A stretch of DNA of 64,000 nt from Polaribacter filamentus (GCF_002943715.1 NZ_MQUA01000013.1:2927501-2991500), one strand, 5' to 3'; counted from the first letter of the stretch, positions 46,680 through 56,434 are shown. Notes: a model not told the origin generated them from the letters alone. Numbers and translations are program-made.

Positions 46680-47090
46680 CTAATTGGTATCTTCTATTTC
46701 CTGACATAATTCTATTAAAACACCATTAGTAGTTTTCGGATGCAAAAAAGCGACTAACTTATTGTCTGCTCCTTTTTTAGGAATTTCATTTAAAACAATA
46801 AAACCCTCGCCTTGCAGTCTTTTTATTTCTGATTTTATATCATCTACAGCAAAAGCGATATGGTGAATTCCTTCTCCCTTTTGTTCTAAAAACTTAGCAA
46901 TTGGACTATCTGGACTTGTAGCTTGAAGCAATTCAATTTTATTAGGCCCACTTTTAAAAAAGGAAGTTTTTACGCCTTCGGATATAACTTCTTCTTCTTT
47001 ATAGTGTTTTTCACCAAATAAGGATCCAAACAATTTATTTGAAACTTCAAGATCTTTTACCGCAATACCAATGTGTTCAATTTTTTTCAT
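46680..47090 (-). CDS. mce: Methylmalonyl-CoA epimerase
   Basis: This 136-residue VOC-fold enzyme interconverts the 2R and 2S forms of methylmalonyl-CoA. It has IEHIGIAVKDLEVS (~4-17), IELLQATSPDSPIAKFLEQK (~52-71), GEGIHHIAFAVDDI and FLHPKTTNGVLIELCQE with metal ligands His, Gln/His and Glu. It lies just after the DUF5689 gene. Confidence 0.92.
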   Translation of the reverse strand: MKKIEHIGIAVKDLEVSNKLFGSLFGEKHYKEEEVISEGVKTSFFKSGPNKIELLQATSPDSPIAKFLEQKGEGIHHIAFAVDDIKSEIKRLQGEGFIVLNEIPKKGADNKLVAFLHPKTTNGVLIELCQEIEDTN

Positions 47091-47102
47091 TTGATGAGAA
47101 TA

Positions 47103-48527
47103 TTATTTTGCAATAATAGTGATATTATCTAATTCATACGTTCCATCAAAGTTTTCATTGCCATTTCCTAAATATTTAAAAGCAATATAAACGGTACCTG
47201 AATAGGCCGATAAATTGATAAATGCCGAGTTTTTAAAACTATTAAAATCATCGTTATTCGAGGCTATTCTTGCTGGTAAAGCAGTCCAATTTGCGTTTGT
47301 AATAGTTGCTTCTGTTCCGTCCCAGTTTTCGGAAATAAAAACTTCTAAAGTACTTCCATCTGCAAAAGAAGTAGATGTTTCAAAGGATAAATATTCTTCT
47401 AGAGTTGTATCTAAGTTTATTCCTGCGGTAATTAACCAAGAAATTGTATGATCGTCACTAGATCGAAAAGAACCAACGTTTGCCGCTCTGCTCAAAGAGT
47501 TTGCATCCATATAAGATCTCCATTTTTTAGAACCTGCCTCAATATAATTTGTCCAGTTTGGTATTCTAATTTCTCCAGAAGTCGCTTCAAAATCTTGGTA
47601 TAATAATAGTGTAGAAAAATCTTCTATTACTGATGGCGTGCACCTTTCACCAGTCATAGTAACATCATCCGCAGAATTTAAAACTAAAACTGTAAAATCT
47701 CCTCCAAAATCTCTAGAAACAACGGCGTTAATTGTTCCGCCACCTTCTGGTAAACCATTATTTGCAAAACTAGCGAAAGAACTTGTTTCTACAAATGACG
47801 ACACAAATGCAGGACCTTGACAGGTTTCAATTTTACGTTTTGTATCAAAATCTTCGGTAGGATCTACAAATGCTTTTCCTTTTAAATCCGAAGAAAAAAA
47901 AGCATTTTCTATACTTACAAAAGTTCCGATGTTAGCAGCGTCATCCAACGCTCCTAAAGTGACAACTTTAGAAACAATTTCCTCAGTTATGATGGATCTA
48001 AATAAATGATTTTCCATCTGATTTTGAGTGATACTTTCAATTTCTCTGGTATCTGTCAATTTTAATTTTCCACCAATAGAAATTACACCGTCACCAGAAT
48101 TTGTTTCTCCAACATACAGATTTTTAAGCCGAATATACACCTCTCTTCCAAAGTTAAATTTGTTATAGCTATTCGTTAAATTAATAGCGACTTTAAGACC
48201 TGCTGTTGGGTTTTCTGGTGAATCTTGCATATAAAACTCCCTGAAATAATTTCCTTTTGCATCCGAAGAAATTACATATCCTTTTACAACAATATCAGAA
48301 ACTATTTTTACAGGGTCATTTCCTGAAATATATAAACTTTTTAAATCTTTTATCGATTTTAATTCAAGTTGATTATTCTGAATACTATCTAATAGCGCAT
48401 CTAATTTTAGGTTTTCTTCAACTCCTAAATTTTGAGGTACTGTAAAATTGCTATCTTCTACGCAAGCGGTAAAAAAGATACTCGCGCTAAAAGCAAGTAG
48501 CACGGTAATTGTTTGATTTCTTTTCAT
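47103..48527 (-). CDS. DUF5689 lipoprotein
   Basis: This 474-residue protein has a lipoprotein signal (SASIFFTACVEDSNF, lipobox ending FTAC). The DUF5689 domain (~75-290) has KGYVISSDAKGNYFREFYMQ and PENPTAGLKVAI, and an OB-like fold is known for such proteins. The C-terminal part (~300-474) resembles choice-of-anchor or carbohydrate-binding modules (FADGSTLEVFISENWDG). It follows a TonB receptor on the same strand and probably serves as its surface partner. Confidence 0.85.
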   Translation of the reverse strand: MKRNQTITVLLAFSASIFFTACVEDSNFTVPQNLGVEENLKLDALLDSIQNNQLELKSIKDLKSLYISGNDPVKIVSDIVVKGYVISSDAKGNYFREFYMQDSPENPTAGLKVAINLTNSYNKFNFGREVYIRLKNLYVGETNSGDGVISIGGKLKLTDTREIESITQNQMENHLFRSIITEEIVSKVVTLGALDDAANIGTFVSIENAFFSSDLKGKAFVDPTEDFDTKRKIETCQGPAFVSSFVETSSFASFANNGLPEGGGTINAVVSRDFGGDFTVLVLNSADDVTMTGERCTPSVIEDFSTLLLYQDFEATSGEIRIPNWTNYIEAGSKKWRSYMDANSLSRAANVGSFRSSDDHTISWLITAGINLDTTLEEYLSFETSTSFADGSTLEVFISENWDGTEATITNANWTALPARIASNNDDFNSFKNSAFINLSAYSGTVYIAFKYLGNGNENFDGTYELDNITIIAK

Positions 48528-48543
48528 ATCAATTTATTTATTT

Positions 48544-50310
48544 TTAAAAACTAATGTTTGCATTTAGAAAATAGGTTGTACCCCTGCCGTACCAATATTT
48601 ATTTCCAAAAACAGGTTTCCCTAAGGCTTTATCTCTCCTTAATTCGTTGTAATTTGCGTTTCTACCTTGCTCAAATCCGCCAGATTTATACTCAGTATTC
48701 AATAAATTATTTACGGTTGCAAATACACTAATATAATACCCTGATATTTTCCAAGATTTACCGCCAACGAGATTTATAACTTTATAATTATCAAATTTTT
48801 CTTGTTGTAATAACACTCTTGCCAAGTCTACATCATAATTTGGAAAGGTTAAACCATCTGCATCTGTGTAAAAATTACTGGATCTTGTTAAGGGGGCAAT
48901 ATCTACAAAAGTATTGCTGAAGAAGTTTGCCGTTGCTCCAATCCACCAATAATTGGGGTCTCGATATTCAAAACCGATGGAATATGCCGTATGCGGACCA
49001 GCAGCAATTTTGTAATTTTTTAAGTTGGATGTATAATTTCCGGAGCGACCATTTTCATCAAAAATTCCATCATTCGTAACATCGGAAGTAAGGTATAAAT
49101 CAGGATTATTAGCATAGGTAAAACTACCAACGGCAGCTGCTCCTTTTAGTTTTATGGTGGATGTAACTTGCGCTTCCAAACCCAATTCCAATCCAAAATG
49201 TTTCTTTTCTATGCCTGATAATATTTCCTGAACAAAAGCGGTATTATCACCGCCAACTCCATCGGCAAAATAAAAAGAAATTTCTGTCGCATCTTTTATG
49301 GATGTGTAATAACCAGTAAGCCTAGAAGTAATTATCGAACCTCTAAAAATGTAACTTGCATCCGTAGAAAACACCTTTTCGCTTTGTAAATTATCAACAA
49401 TATTATTATTTTCTCTGGAGTTAGAAAAAGAGTTTCTAATAATTGGCGCTTGTGTTAAATAAGCAACATTTGCATTAATTAAATTACGGCCATTAAGTTT
49501 ATAAGTTGCACCTGCTTTTACCCCGTAAGTTGTAAAATTTAACTTCTCTGATTTACCAAAAGAACTATTCTCAAAACGCCCATTTTTATATAAACCCTCT
49601 CTTTGATTTGTTATTTGAGAAACATTTACCGCCGCATAAAAATCTATTTTATTGTATTTAAACTGCGCCTGTAAAAAGGCATTCATCAAATCTGAAAGTA
49701 ACTTAAAATTATATCTAAATTTATCGCCAACACCAACCACTCTATTAGGGTTGAACGCATCATTTTGCATCTGTGCTTCTGAATCTGCAAAATTATTGAT
49801 ATCCAAATAACCGCTTCCGCCTAATAAATCGAGAACTTCTGCAAAGTTTTGAGAATGCAAACGCTTGTATTCTAATTTCCCGTTTATAGAAATATTCGAA
49901 TTTATATTCGAATTAAAGATGGTATTTAAAGTTACTTGTTTGTCTTCATTTCTGTCTTCATACAAAACATATGCATTATTTAAACCAATCGCTGCATTTG
50001 TTGTATTTGCATCAAAAATACGGTTCCAATCCAATTGCCCATTATTCACAAAATTTTCTTGAGCAGCGTATGCACCCGCTAAATCATTATTTCTTAAAAA
50101 GTAACTTGGTAATGTTTGGTAATATGTAGGACTTGGATTTGCTCCTGCATTAAAATCCAAACGACTATTTCCTATTTTACCAAACTGATAAGATATGTTT
50201 GTTTGTAAAGTTGTATTTTCTGAGATATCCCAATAATAATTCAGCATTAAAATGGGTTCAACCACCTCTTTTATCCTAGAATTTAGTTTCTTTCCATTCA
50301 AATTCCCCAA
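48544..50310 (-). CDS. TonB-dependent receptor, C-terminal barrel part
   Basis: These 588 residues of beta-barrel end GRGTTYFLNANISF. The TTG start at 50310 is internal: the first half (50298-51293) ends EYNEYWGI, and one more G in the run at 50305-50308 (minus strand GGGG to GGGGG) would give EYNEYWGNLNGKKLN. I regard both as one gene of about 915 codons. The DUF5689 lipoprotein is 16 bases downstream. Confidence 0.88.
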   Translation of the reverse strand: MGNLNGKKLNSRIKEVVEPILMLNYYWDISENTTLQTNISYQFGKIGNSRLDFNAGANPSPTYYQTLPSYFLRNNDLAGAYAAQENFVNNGQLDWNRIFDANTTNAAIGLNNAYVLYEDRNEDKQVTLNTIFNSNINSNISINGKLEYKRLHSQNFAEVLDLLGGSGYLDINNFADSEAQMQNDAFNPNRVVGVGDKFRYNFKLLSDLMNAFLQAQFKYNKIDFYAAVNVSQITNQREGLYKNGRFENSSFGKSEKLNFTTYGVKAGATYKLNGRNLINANVAYLTQAPIIRNSFSNSRENNNIVDNLQSEKVFSTDASYIFRGSIITSRLTGYYTSIKDATEISFYFADGVGGDNTAFVQEILSGIEKKHFGLELGLEAQVTSTIKLKGAAAVGSFTYANNPDLYLTSDVTNDGIFDENGRSGNYTSNLKNYKIAAGPHTAYSIGFEYRDPNYWWIGATANFFSNTFVDIAPLTRSSNFYTDADGLTFPNYDVDLARVLLQQEKFDNYKVINLVGGKSWKISGYYISVFATVNNLLNTEYKSGGFEQGRNANYNELRRDKALGKPVFGNKYWYGRGTTYFLNANISF

Positions 50311-51293
50311 TATTCATTGTATTCAATTCCTTTTAAGTCATAAACTTCTTGGGTATTAGGCGATGATTTACCTCTACGATTGGGCGTGAAAATTCCTGTA
50401 AAATGAATACTGTGATTATCATTAATTTTCTTTTCTACGGATGCAAATAGCGAATATGCATTGTAAGAAGTACCGTCATTAAAACCCTCATTACCGGCTC
50501 TTCTACTTCCAGAAAAAGTCATAGACCAACCCTTTTTAGAAATACCTGAAGTATGGGTTGCCATTGCCCTGTGCTCATAACTTCTGTTCGATGAAGAATA
50601 AGAAATTCTTGTTCCTGGTCTTTGTTTAGATGCTCTTGTATTCATGTTTGCAGACCCCAAAACACCTCCAAAAGTAAAGAAGGAAGGGGATAAACCATTG
50701 CTAAATTCTTGATTTCTTAGAACATCATTTAATCCTCCCCAATTACTCCACTGGGCTCTACCGTCGTAGATTTTATTCATTTCAATTCCGTTAATTAAAA
50801 CTTTACCGTTTCCAGAATCTAACCCTTTAATTCTAAAAAAGGAAGAACTAAACTCAAAAGCCGCAGTTCTTAAAAAGATATCTTTTGAAGCTTGTAAAAG
50901 ACCAGAAATATTATCTGCAGCGCTTGCATCGTCGTTTAACTCATCATCAGTAATCGTTATCAAACTTAAATCTTGTTCTTCAATTATATCCCTGTATAGC
51001 ATGATTACGCCTAAATCTATTGTCGCTCCAGAAAGTTCTATTGGAAAATTTTGAGTTTCATAACCAACTAATTTCACCTCTAAAATATAGCGACCGTTTC
51101 GTACTTTTTTAAGTGTAAATGCACCATCTATCGCTGTAGATTGGACTAAATTTGTATTTACAATGCGTATCAAAACATTTTGAAGTAGTTTTTCTGATTC
51201 ACTTTCTACAATAATTCCCTTTATAATATTTTGCGCAACGATTGCCTGAAGGAAAAATAAAAGCAGTAATTGTGTTAGAATAAATTTTTTCAT
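50298..51293 (-). CDS. TonB-dependent receptor, N-terminal plug part
   Basis: These 331 residues hold a signal peptide (MKKFILTQLLLLFFLQAIVA), a carboxypeptidase-regulatory-like domain (~22-100, KGIIVESESEKLLQNVLIRI), the plug (~120-230, FRIKGLDSGNGKVLINGIEM) and the first barrel strands, then a stop caused by the one-base loss at 50305-50308. It is divergent from a secreted endonuclease gene. In related genomes such receptor/DUF5689/endonuclease sets look like scavenging systems; the cargo is not known. Confidence 0.88.
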   Translation of the reverse strand: MKKFILTQLLLLFFLQAIVAQNIIKGIIVESESEKLLQNVLIRIVNTNLVQSTAIDGAFTLKKVRNGRYILEVKLVGYETQNFPIELSGATIDLGVIMLYRDIIEEQDLSLITITDDELNDDASAADNISGLLQASKDIFLRTAAFEFSSSFFRIKGLDSGNGKVLINGIEMNKIYDGRAQWSNWGGLNDVLRNQEFSNGLSPSFFTFGGVLGSANMNTRASKQRPGTRISYSSSNRSYEHRAMATHTSGISKKGWSMTFSGSRRAGNEGFNDGTSYNAYSLFASVEKKINDNHSIHFTGIFTPNRRGKSSPNTQEVYDLKGIEYNEYWGI

Positions 51294-51426
51294 AAAAATT
51301 TTTCATAAATTTAGAAACAAGAACTGATAAAACTTAACGGGTTTCAGTAATTGCAGATTTTAAATAACATTCTAAAACTCTAGAAGTTATTTTCATTTTC
51401 TGAATTTGACTCAAAAATTACATGCT

Positions 51427-52479
51427 ATGAAAAAATTATACCTATTTATTACCTTCTCCTTTTTAATAGTTTCAGCTATTTTTTCTCAAAGTAAAGAGAA
51501 AAAATACCACATTAGAACCATTGCTTTTTACAACTTAGAAAATTTATTTGACACCATAAATGATGTTACTATAAACGATGAGGCAAGTCCTATTATGGAA
51601 CTAAAAGCAAATAGATCTGAAGTTTATTGGGATAAAATAGACAAACTTAGCAGTACAATTGCACAAATTGGAGCTGATAGGTCAAATACAAGTCCTGCGA
51701 TTATTGGCGTTTCTGAGATTGAAAATCTTAGTGTTTTAGAAGATTTAGTGAAATCTAAATATTTAATAAAAAAAGACTACGGTATTATTCATTACGATTC
51801 CCCAGACAAACGCGGAATTGACGTAGCCCTACTATATCAGAAAAAATATTTTAAACCTGTATTTCACGAAGCTTTTAATCCGAATATTTACAAAGACAAT
51901 TTTAAAGTCTATACGAGAGATCAATTGTTAGTTTCTGGTTATTTGGATAACGAATTGATACATCTTATTGTAAATCATTGGCCTTCTAGAAGCGGTGGTG
52001 AAGCAAAAAGCAGTTCTTTGCGAGAGAAAGCTGCGTATCAAAACACAAAAATTATTGCTCAAATTAGAGAAAAAGACCCAAAAGCAAAGATTTTTAGCAT
52101 GGGCGATTTTAATGACGACCCAACAAATACTAGTTTTAAAGAAGTTTTAAAAACGAAAAGCAAGAAAAATGAAGTTGGTGAAACGGATATTTACAATCCT
52201 TATGAGGATATGTTTAAAAGAGGTTTTAACACTTTGAGTTATAGAGATAATATTAATTTGTTTGATCAGATATTAATTTCTGAACCGTTGCTAGACAAAG
52301 GCGAAAAAGACTATTCTACCTATAAAATGTTTAAAGCGATGATTTTTAACAAACGCTTTTTAACAATTAAAAAAGGGCAATACAAAGGATATCCTTTTCG
52401 AAGTTTTTCAAATGGCGTTTATACTGGCGGATATTCAGATCATTACCCGGTTTATCTGTATTTAATTAAGGAAAAGTAA
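51427..52479 (+). CDS. Secreted endonuclease/exonuclease/phosphatase-family protein
   Basis: From ATG 51427 it is 350 residues with a signal peptide (MKKLYLFITFSFLIVSAIFS). The EEP domain shows AFYNLENLFDTIND (~33-46, metal Asn and Glu), VNHWPSRSGGE (~184-194), GDFNDDPTN and the terminal YSDHYPVYL with the catalytic Asp-His. Such enzymes cut nucleic acids or phosphodiesters outside the cytoplasm. The upstream TTG at 51406 would spoil the signal peptide. Confidence 0.88.
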   Translation: MKKLYLFITFSFLIVSAIFSQSKEKKYHIRTIAFYNLENLFDTINDVTINDEASPIMELKANRSEVYWDKIDKLSSTIAQIGADRSNTSPAIIGVSEIENLSVLEDLVKSKYLIKKDYGIIHYDSPDKRGIDVALLYQKKYFKPVFHEAFNPNIYKDNFKVYTRDQLLVSGYLDNELIHLIVNHWPSRSGGEAKSSSLREKAAYQNTKIIAQIREKDPKAKIFSMGDFNDDPTNTSFKEVLKTKSKKNEVGETDIYNPYEDMFKRGFNTLSYRDNINLFDQILISEPLLDKGEKDYSTYKMFKAMIFNKRFLTIKKGQYKGYPFRSFSNGVYTGGYSDHYPVYLYLIKEK

Positions 52480-52576
52480 TCTTCGACAAGCTAAGACCGA
52501 TATTTAGGTGATTAATTGGAAATTAAATTTATATAATTAGACTTTATAAAATCAATTTAAAAAACTTTATAAAGCA

Positions 52577-52611
52577 CAAAACCCCGCAACTTTTAAGTTG
52601 CGGGGTTTTTT
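52577..52611. terminator. Bidirectional terminator between endonuclease gene and rng
   Basis: AAAACCCCGCAACTT and AAGTTGCGGGGTTTTTT form a GC-rich 15-bp stem. The gene ends on each side are 97 and 32 bases away. Confidence 0.92.
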
Positions 52612-52643
52612 GATAAAAATTATTGCCTTAGTTCTATTATAAA

Positions 52644-54185
52644 TTACTCTTTAGAAGATTGAAATTTATAATGTAAGTATGTGTAAGCATCTCTAGGTAC
52701 AATTGTAATCCACTTTTTGTGTTTTAAATACCATTTAAAACGAATTGAATTTACTCCTTTTGTTAAATAGGAAGCAATAAAAGGATGAATGTGTAATTGT
52801 ATCTTTTTATTGGTTGATTTATTACTAGAATTTAAAATAAATTTCTCTAAATCTGATTCTATTTTATCTAATAAAACTATTGGAGCTTCTACTTGTCCAT
52901 TTATATTTGGGTCGGTTTCGGTAGTTTTTATACTTAACTCCGGTCTTACCCTTTGTCTTGTAATTTGTACCAATCCAAATTTACTTGGAGGTAATATTTT
53001 GTGTTTTGTTCTATCAAAAGACATTTGTTCTTTTAAATATTGAAACAGTTTATTTCTGTTTTCTACTTTATGCATATCAATAAAATCAACTACAATGATG
53101 CCTCCCATGTCACGCAATTGCAATTGGCGTGCTACTTCTGCTGCTGCAATTAAATTTACTTCTAATGCAGTCTCTTCTTGAGAGCCAGCTTTATTAGAAC
53201 GATTTCCGCTATTAACATCAATAACGTGCAAAGCTTCTGTGTGTTCTATAACTAGATACGCACCTTTACTCATAGAAACTGTTTTTCCAAACGAAGTTTT
53301 AATTTGTCTCTCTATTCCATATTTTTCAAAAATTGGAGTTTCGGACTTGTGCAACTTTACAATTTTTTCCTTTTCAGGATAAATTTCTTGCAAGTATTCT
53401 TTAATTTCTACTTTCAAAGTTTCGTCATTAGTTACTATGTTTGTAAAAGTTTCATTCATAACATCTCTTAAAATAGAAGATGCTCTATTTAACTCACTTA
53501 ATATTTTAGTTGGTGTGTTCGTATTTGGTATACTTTTACACATAGTTTTCCAACGTTCTAATGAGTTTTGCAAATCTTTATCTAACTCTGCTACTTTTTT
53601 ACCTTCTGCAACAGTTCTTAAGATAACGCCAAAACCTTTTGGTTTTATGCTTTTTGCTAGTCTTTTTAAACGTTCTTTTTCTTCTGGATCTTCTATTTTT
53701 TGTGATACAGAAACTCTGTTAGAAAAAGGAACTAAAACCAAAAATCTACCAGCTATAGAAAGCTCAGAGCTTAATCTTGGCCCTTTTGTAGAAATTGGTT
53801 CTTTTACAATTTGCACTAATAGGTTTTGTCCTGTTTTTAATGCATTGTTAATACTACCGTCTTTGTTAATGTCTTCTTCCTTGCGGAAATTTTTTAAAGT
53901 GAATTCTTTGTACTTACCTGTGCTTACTTTCTTAAGGAACGAATTTAATGAGTTTACTTGCGCGCCTAAATCATGATAATGTAAAAACCCATCTTTTGGG
54001 TAACCTACATTTACAAAGGCTGCATTTAAACCTGTTAACACTTTTCCTATTTTGGCTAAAAAAATATCGCCAACAGAAAATTTGTTTCCAGTTGTTTCAT
54101 TATTCAATTCAATAAGTTTTCCATCTCTTAATAAGGCAAAATCAATATCAGATGAATTTGAACGAATTATTAATTCTGTTTTCAT
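52644..54185 (-). CDS. rng: Ribonuclease E/G family protein
   Basis: This 513-residue endoribonuclease acts in rRNA maturation and mRNA decay. It has the N-terminal S1 domain (VGDIFLAKIGKVLTGLNAAF, ~37-56), the 5'-sensor region, and the DNase-I-like catalytic core with LHVIDVNSGNRS (~316-327) and GGIIVVDFIDMH (~354-365). It is the short RNase G type without a degradosome tail. The 29-residue protein and HU gene are upstream on the same strand. Confidence 0.94.
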   Translation of the reverse strand: MKTELIIRSNSSDIDFALLRDGKLIELNNETTGNKFSVGDIFLAKIGKVLTGLNAAFVNVGYPKDGFLHYHDLGAQVNSLNSFLKKVSTGKYKEFTLKNFRKEEDINKDGSINNALKTGQNLLVQIVKEPISTKGPRLSSELSIAGRFLVLVPFSNRVSVSQKIEDPEEKERLKRLAKSIKPKGFGVILRTVAEGKKVAELDKDLQNSLERWKTMCKSIPNTNTPTKILSELNRASSILRDVMNETFTNIVTNDETLKVEIKEYLQEIYPEKEKIVKLHKSETPIFEKYGIERQIKTSFGKTVSMSKGAYLVIEHTEALHVIDVNSGNRSNKAGSQEETALEVNLIAAAEVARQLQLRDMGGIIVVDFIDMHKVENRNKLFQYLKEQMSFDRTKHKILPPSKFGLVQITRQRVRPELSIKTTETDPNINGQVEAPIVLLDKIESDLEKFILNSSNKSTNKKIQLHIHPFIASYLTKGVNSIRFKWYLKHKKWITIVPRDAYTYLHYKFQSSKE

Positions 54186-54314
54186 TCTGAACTGGTTTTA
54201 ACACTACACTTCATTGTGTAGATGGTTTACTATTGTCAGGTATTTGCAATACCAGTGAGGTTTATTAAACCTCGATGTCAATGAACTTTTTGTTTTTTTC
54301 GCTAAACAACAAAC

Positions 54315-54342
54315 GAAAAAGTAAGCGAGTGCTTACTTTTTC
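54315..54342 (-). terminator. Terminator containing the stop codon of the 29-residue gene
   Basis: GAAAAAGTAAGC (54315-54326) and GCTTACTTTTTC (54331-54342) pair exactly around GAGT. Read on the minus strand, the AAAAAGTAA of the last two codons and stop forms the left arm, and TTTTTC follows the right arm. Confidence 0.8.
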
Positions 54343-54422
54343 TTGTGTCTATTTGCTCTAGCTCTTTTCTTTCTTTTGTGTGTAGAGATTTTTGCTCTCT
54401 TTCTTTTTTTACCACTTGGCAT
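54333..54422 (-). CDS. 29-residue highly basic protein (mS38/AURKAIP1-like)
   Basis: On the minus strand the ATG at 54422 gives MPSGKKRKRAKISTHKRKKR then ARANRHKKK and a stop. About half of the residues are Lys or Arg. A near-identical short protein stands in this place in other Bacteroidota as I remember them, and it resembles the AURKAIP1/COX24 (mS38) motif of ribosome-bound peptides. A ribosomal role is inference. It sits 47 bases after the HU gene and has its stop codon within the terminator. Confidence 0.75.
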   Translation of the reverse strand: MPSGKKRKRAKISTHKRKKRARANRHKKK

Positions 54423-54469
54423 AATGTTCAGATGTTTTTTAAACCCTTTGGGTTTAGATTAATATTGTG

Positions 54470-54760
54470 TTACTTTACCGCTACTTTATTTTTTACTCCT
54501 TCTGTAAAAGTCTTAGCGGGTTTAAAAGCTGGAATATTGTGAGCCGGAATTTTGATAGTAGTATTCTTTGAAATATTTCTACCTGTTTTTTCTGCTCTAG
54601 TTTTAATTATAAAACTACCAAAACCTCTTAAATAAACGTTATCACCATTTTCTAATGCACCCTTTACTTCAGTCATAAATGCTTCAACAGTTGCTAAAAC
54701 ATCTGTCTTTTCTATACCAGATTTGTCTGAAATTTTTGATACGATATCTGCTTTCGTCAT
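54470..54760 (-). CDS. HU-family DNA-binding protein
   Basis: This 96-residue protein has the HU/IHF pattern: TKADIVSKISDKSGIEKTDV (~2-21), the GFGSFIIKTRAEKTGRN arm base (~46-62) and the PAHNIPAFKPAKTF arm return. It binds and bends DNA as a dimer. It is transcribed from a good -33/-7 promoter, with the basic 29-residue gene next. Confidence 0.95.
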   Translation of the reverse strand: MTKADIVSKISDKSGIEKTDVLATVEAFMTEVKGALENGDNVYLRGFGSFIIKTRAEKTGRNISKNTTIKIPAHNIPAFKPAKTFTEGVKNKVAVK

Positions 54761-54810
54761 GATTCTATTTTTACTATTTTTTTGTTAAATTACTTTCAAA
54801 AATGCGGATG

Positions 54811-54838
54811 CAAATATATGATAATTAATCAATTCCAA
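54811..54838 (-). promoter_or_regulatory. Promoter of the HU gene
   Basis: On the minus strand TTG (54838-54836), 17 bases, then TATATTTG (54818-54811). It fits the Bacteroidota consensus with slightly short spacing; the -7 box is 51 bases before the ATG. Confidence 0.6.
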
Positions 54839-54901
54839 GAAGATATCGACTTAATTTTATCTTAATTTTTAAATGTAATATTGCAATTCTATTTTTTATT
54901 G

Positions 54902-55948
54902 ATGAAATTTTCTAATACTTTAATTTACTGGCAGTTACAAAACAACAGGGAATTGCCCTGGCGCAAAACTAAGAATCCATATTTTATTTGGCTTAGTGAA
55001 ATTATGCTGCAACAAACAAGAGTTGCCCAAGGTATGTCTTATTATCTCAAATTTACAGCGCAGTTTCCGTCAGTTTTTGACCTCGCAAAAGCGGATGAAA
55101 GCACCGTGTTAAAAATGTGGCAAGGATTAGGTTATTATTCCCGTGCAAGAAACCTCCATTTTACAGCAAAACAAATTGCAAATGAGCTAAATGGCGAATT
55201 TCCATCAACGTATAAAGAAATAATTAAGCTAAAAGGAATTGGAGACTACACCGCTTCTGCAATTGCTTCTATATGTTTTGATGAGCCAACTGCTGTTGTA
55301 GACGGAAACGTTTACAGAGTTTTATCAAGATATTTTGGCATTAAAACGGCTATAAATTCATCCGCAGGAATAAAGGAATTTAAAATTTTAGCACAAACCT
55401 TGCTTGATGAATCAAAACCTGGAACGTACAATCAAGCCTTGATGGATTTTGGCGCACTTCATTGCAAACCTCAGAATCCCCTCTGTGAAACTTGTCCGTT
55501 TGCGGATAGTTGTGTAGCTTTAGAAAGAAAATTAACCAAAGAATTACCTGTAAAAGACAAGAAAGTTAAAGTAAGAAATCGCTATTTTAATTTTTTAGTG
55601 ATAAAAACGGATGACAATAAAACCATTTTGTCAGAAAGAAAAGGAAAAGGAATTTGGCAAGGATTGTATCAATTTCCATTAATAGAAAGCGATACGAACA
55701 TTGACAAAGATGAGATTGTTTCATCAGAAAAATTTATCAATTTATTTCCTGATGAAACCACCATTTCTCTTTTCAACGAAAAAGAAATTATTCATAAATT
55801 ATCTCATCAGCATCTACATACTCAATTCTGGGTTGTAGAAACAGCAAGTTTATCCAAAGCAAAAACAAAATGGAAAGACATTAAAAAGTATCCAGTTCCT
55901 GTTTTAATTGCGAATTTTATAGAGGAATTTGAGTCTAAAAGTAATTGA
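54902..55948 (+). CDS. mutY: A/G-specific adenine glycosylase MutY
   Basis: From ATG 54902 it is 348 residues. It removes A mispaired with 8-oxoG. Features are WLSEIMLQQTRVAQ (~33-46, catalytic Glu), the helix-hairpin-helix LKGIGDYTASAIASI (~110-124) followed by VVDGNVYRVLSR with the catalytic Asp, the 4Fe-4S ligands in CKPQNPLCETCPFADSC (~191-207), and a C-terminal Nudix-like 8-oxoG recognition domain. Upstream TTG starts add a few unrelated residues. Confidence 0.95.
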   Translation: MKFSNTLIYWQLQNNRELPWRKTKNPYFIWLSEIMLQQTRVAQGMSYYLKFTAQFPSVFDLAKADESTVLKMWQGLGYYSRARNLHFTAKQIANELNGEFPSTYKEIIKLKGIGDYTASAIASICFDEPTAVVDGNVYRVLSRYFGIKTAINSSAGIKEFKILAQTLLDESKPGTYNQALMDFGALHCKPQNPLCETCPFADSCVALERKLTKELPVKDKKVKVRNRYFNFLVIKTDDNKTILSERKGKGIWQGLYQFPLIESDTNIDKDEIVSSEKFINLFPDETTISLFNEKEIIHKLSHQHLHTQFWVVETASLSKAKTKWKDIKKYPVPVLIANFIEEFESKSN

Positions 55949-55984
55949 TATTTTTAGTACATTTGAACTGTAAATAAAAACGCG

Positions 55985-56416
55985 ATGGCGAGCACCGTAA
56001 ACAAGGTAATTTTAATTGGTAATTTAGGCGATGATGTAAAAATGCATTATTTTGATGGAGGCAATTCTATTGGAAGATTTCCTATTGCTACTAGCGAAAA
56101 TTACACAAGTAAACAAACAGGAGAGAAAGTTACAAATACTGATTGGCATAATATTGTTGTTCGAAATAAATTAGCAGAACTTTGCGAAAAATATCTATCT
56201 AAGGGCGATAAAGTGTATGTTGAGGGAAAACTTAAAAATAAACAATGGGAGCAAGATGGCGTTAAACGCTATTCAACAGAAATTCATGTAAATGAAATGA
56301 CTTTTTTAACAACAAAAAAGAGTCTTGAGACCGAAAATAATCCACAACAAAATAAACAAGCTTCTGCAAAAGTAAAACCTGTTGCGCCAGAAGAAAAAGA
56401 CGACTTACCATTTTAA
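55985..56416 (+). CDS. ssb: Single-stranded DNA-binding protein
   Basis: This 143-residue protein has an OB fold (NKVILIGNLGDDVKMHYF, ~6-23; DTDWHNIV-type segment TDWHNIVVRNKLAELCEKYL) and an acidic C-terminal tip EEKDDLPF, which recruits partner proteins. It starts 36 bases after mutY and is followed by gldE. Confidence 0.95.
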   Translation: MASTVNKVILIGNLGDDVKMHYFDGGNSIGRFPIATSENYTSKQTGEKVTNTDWHNIVVRNKLAELCEKYLSKGDKVYVEGKLKNKQWEQDGVKRYSTEIHVNEMTFLTTKKSLETENNPQQNKQASAKVKPVAPEEKDDLPF

Positions 56417-56434
56417 TTTAAAAAACTTTAAAAC

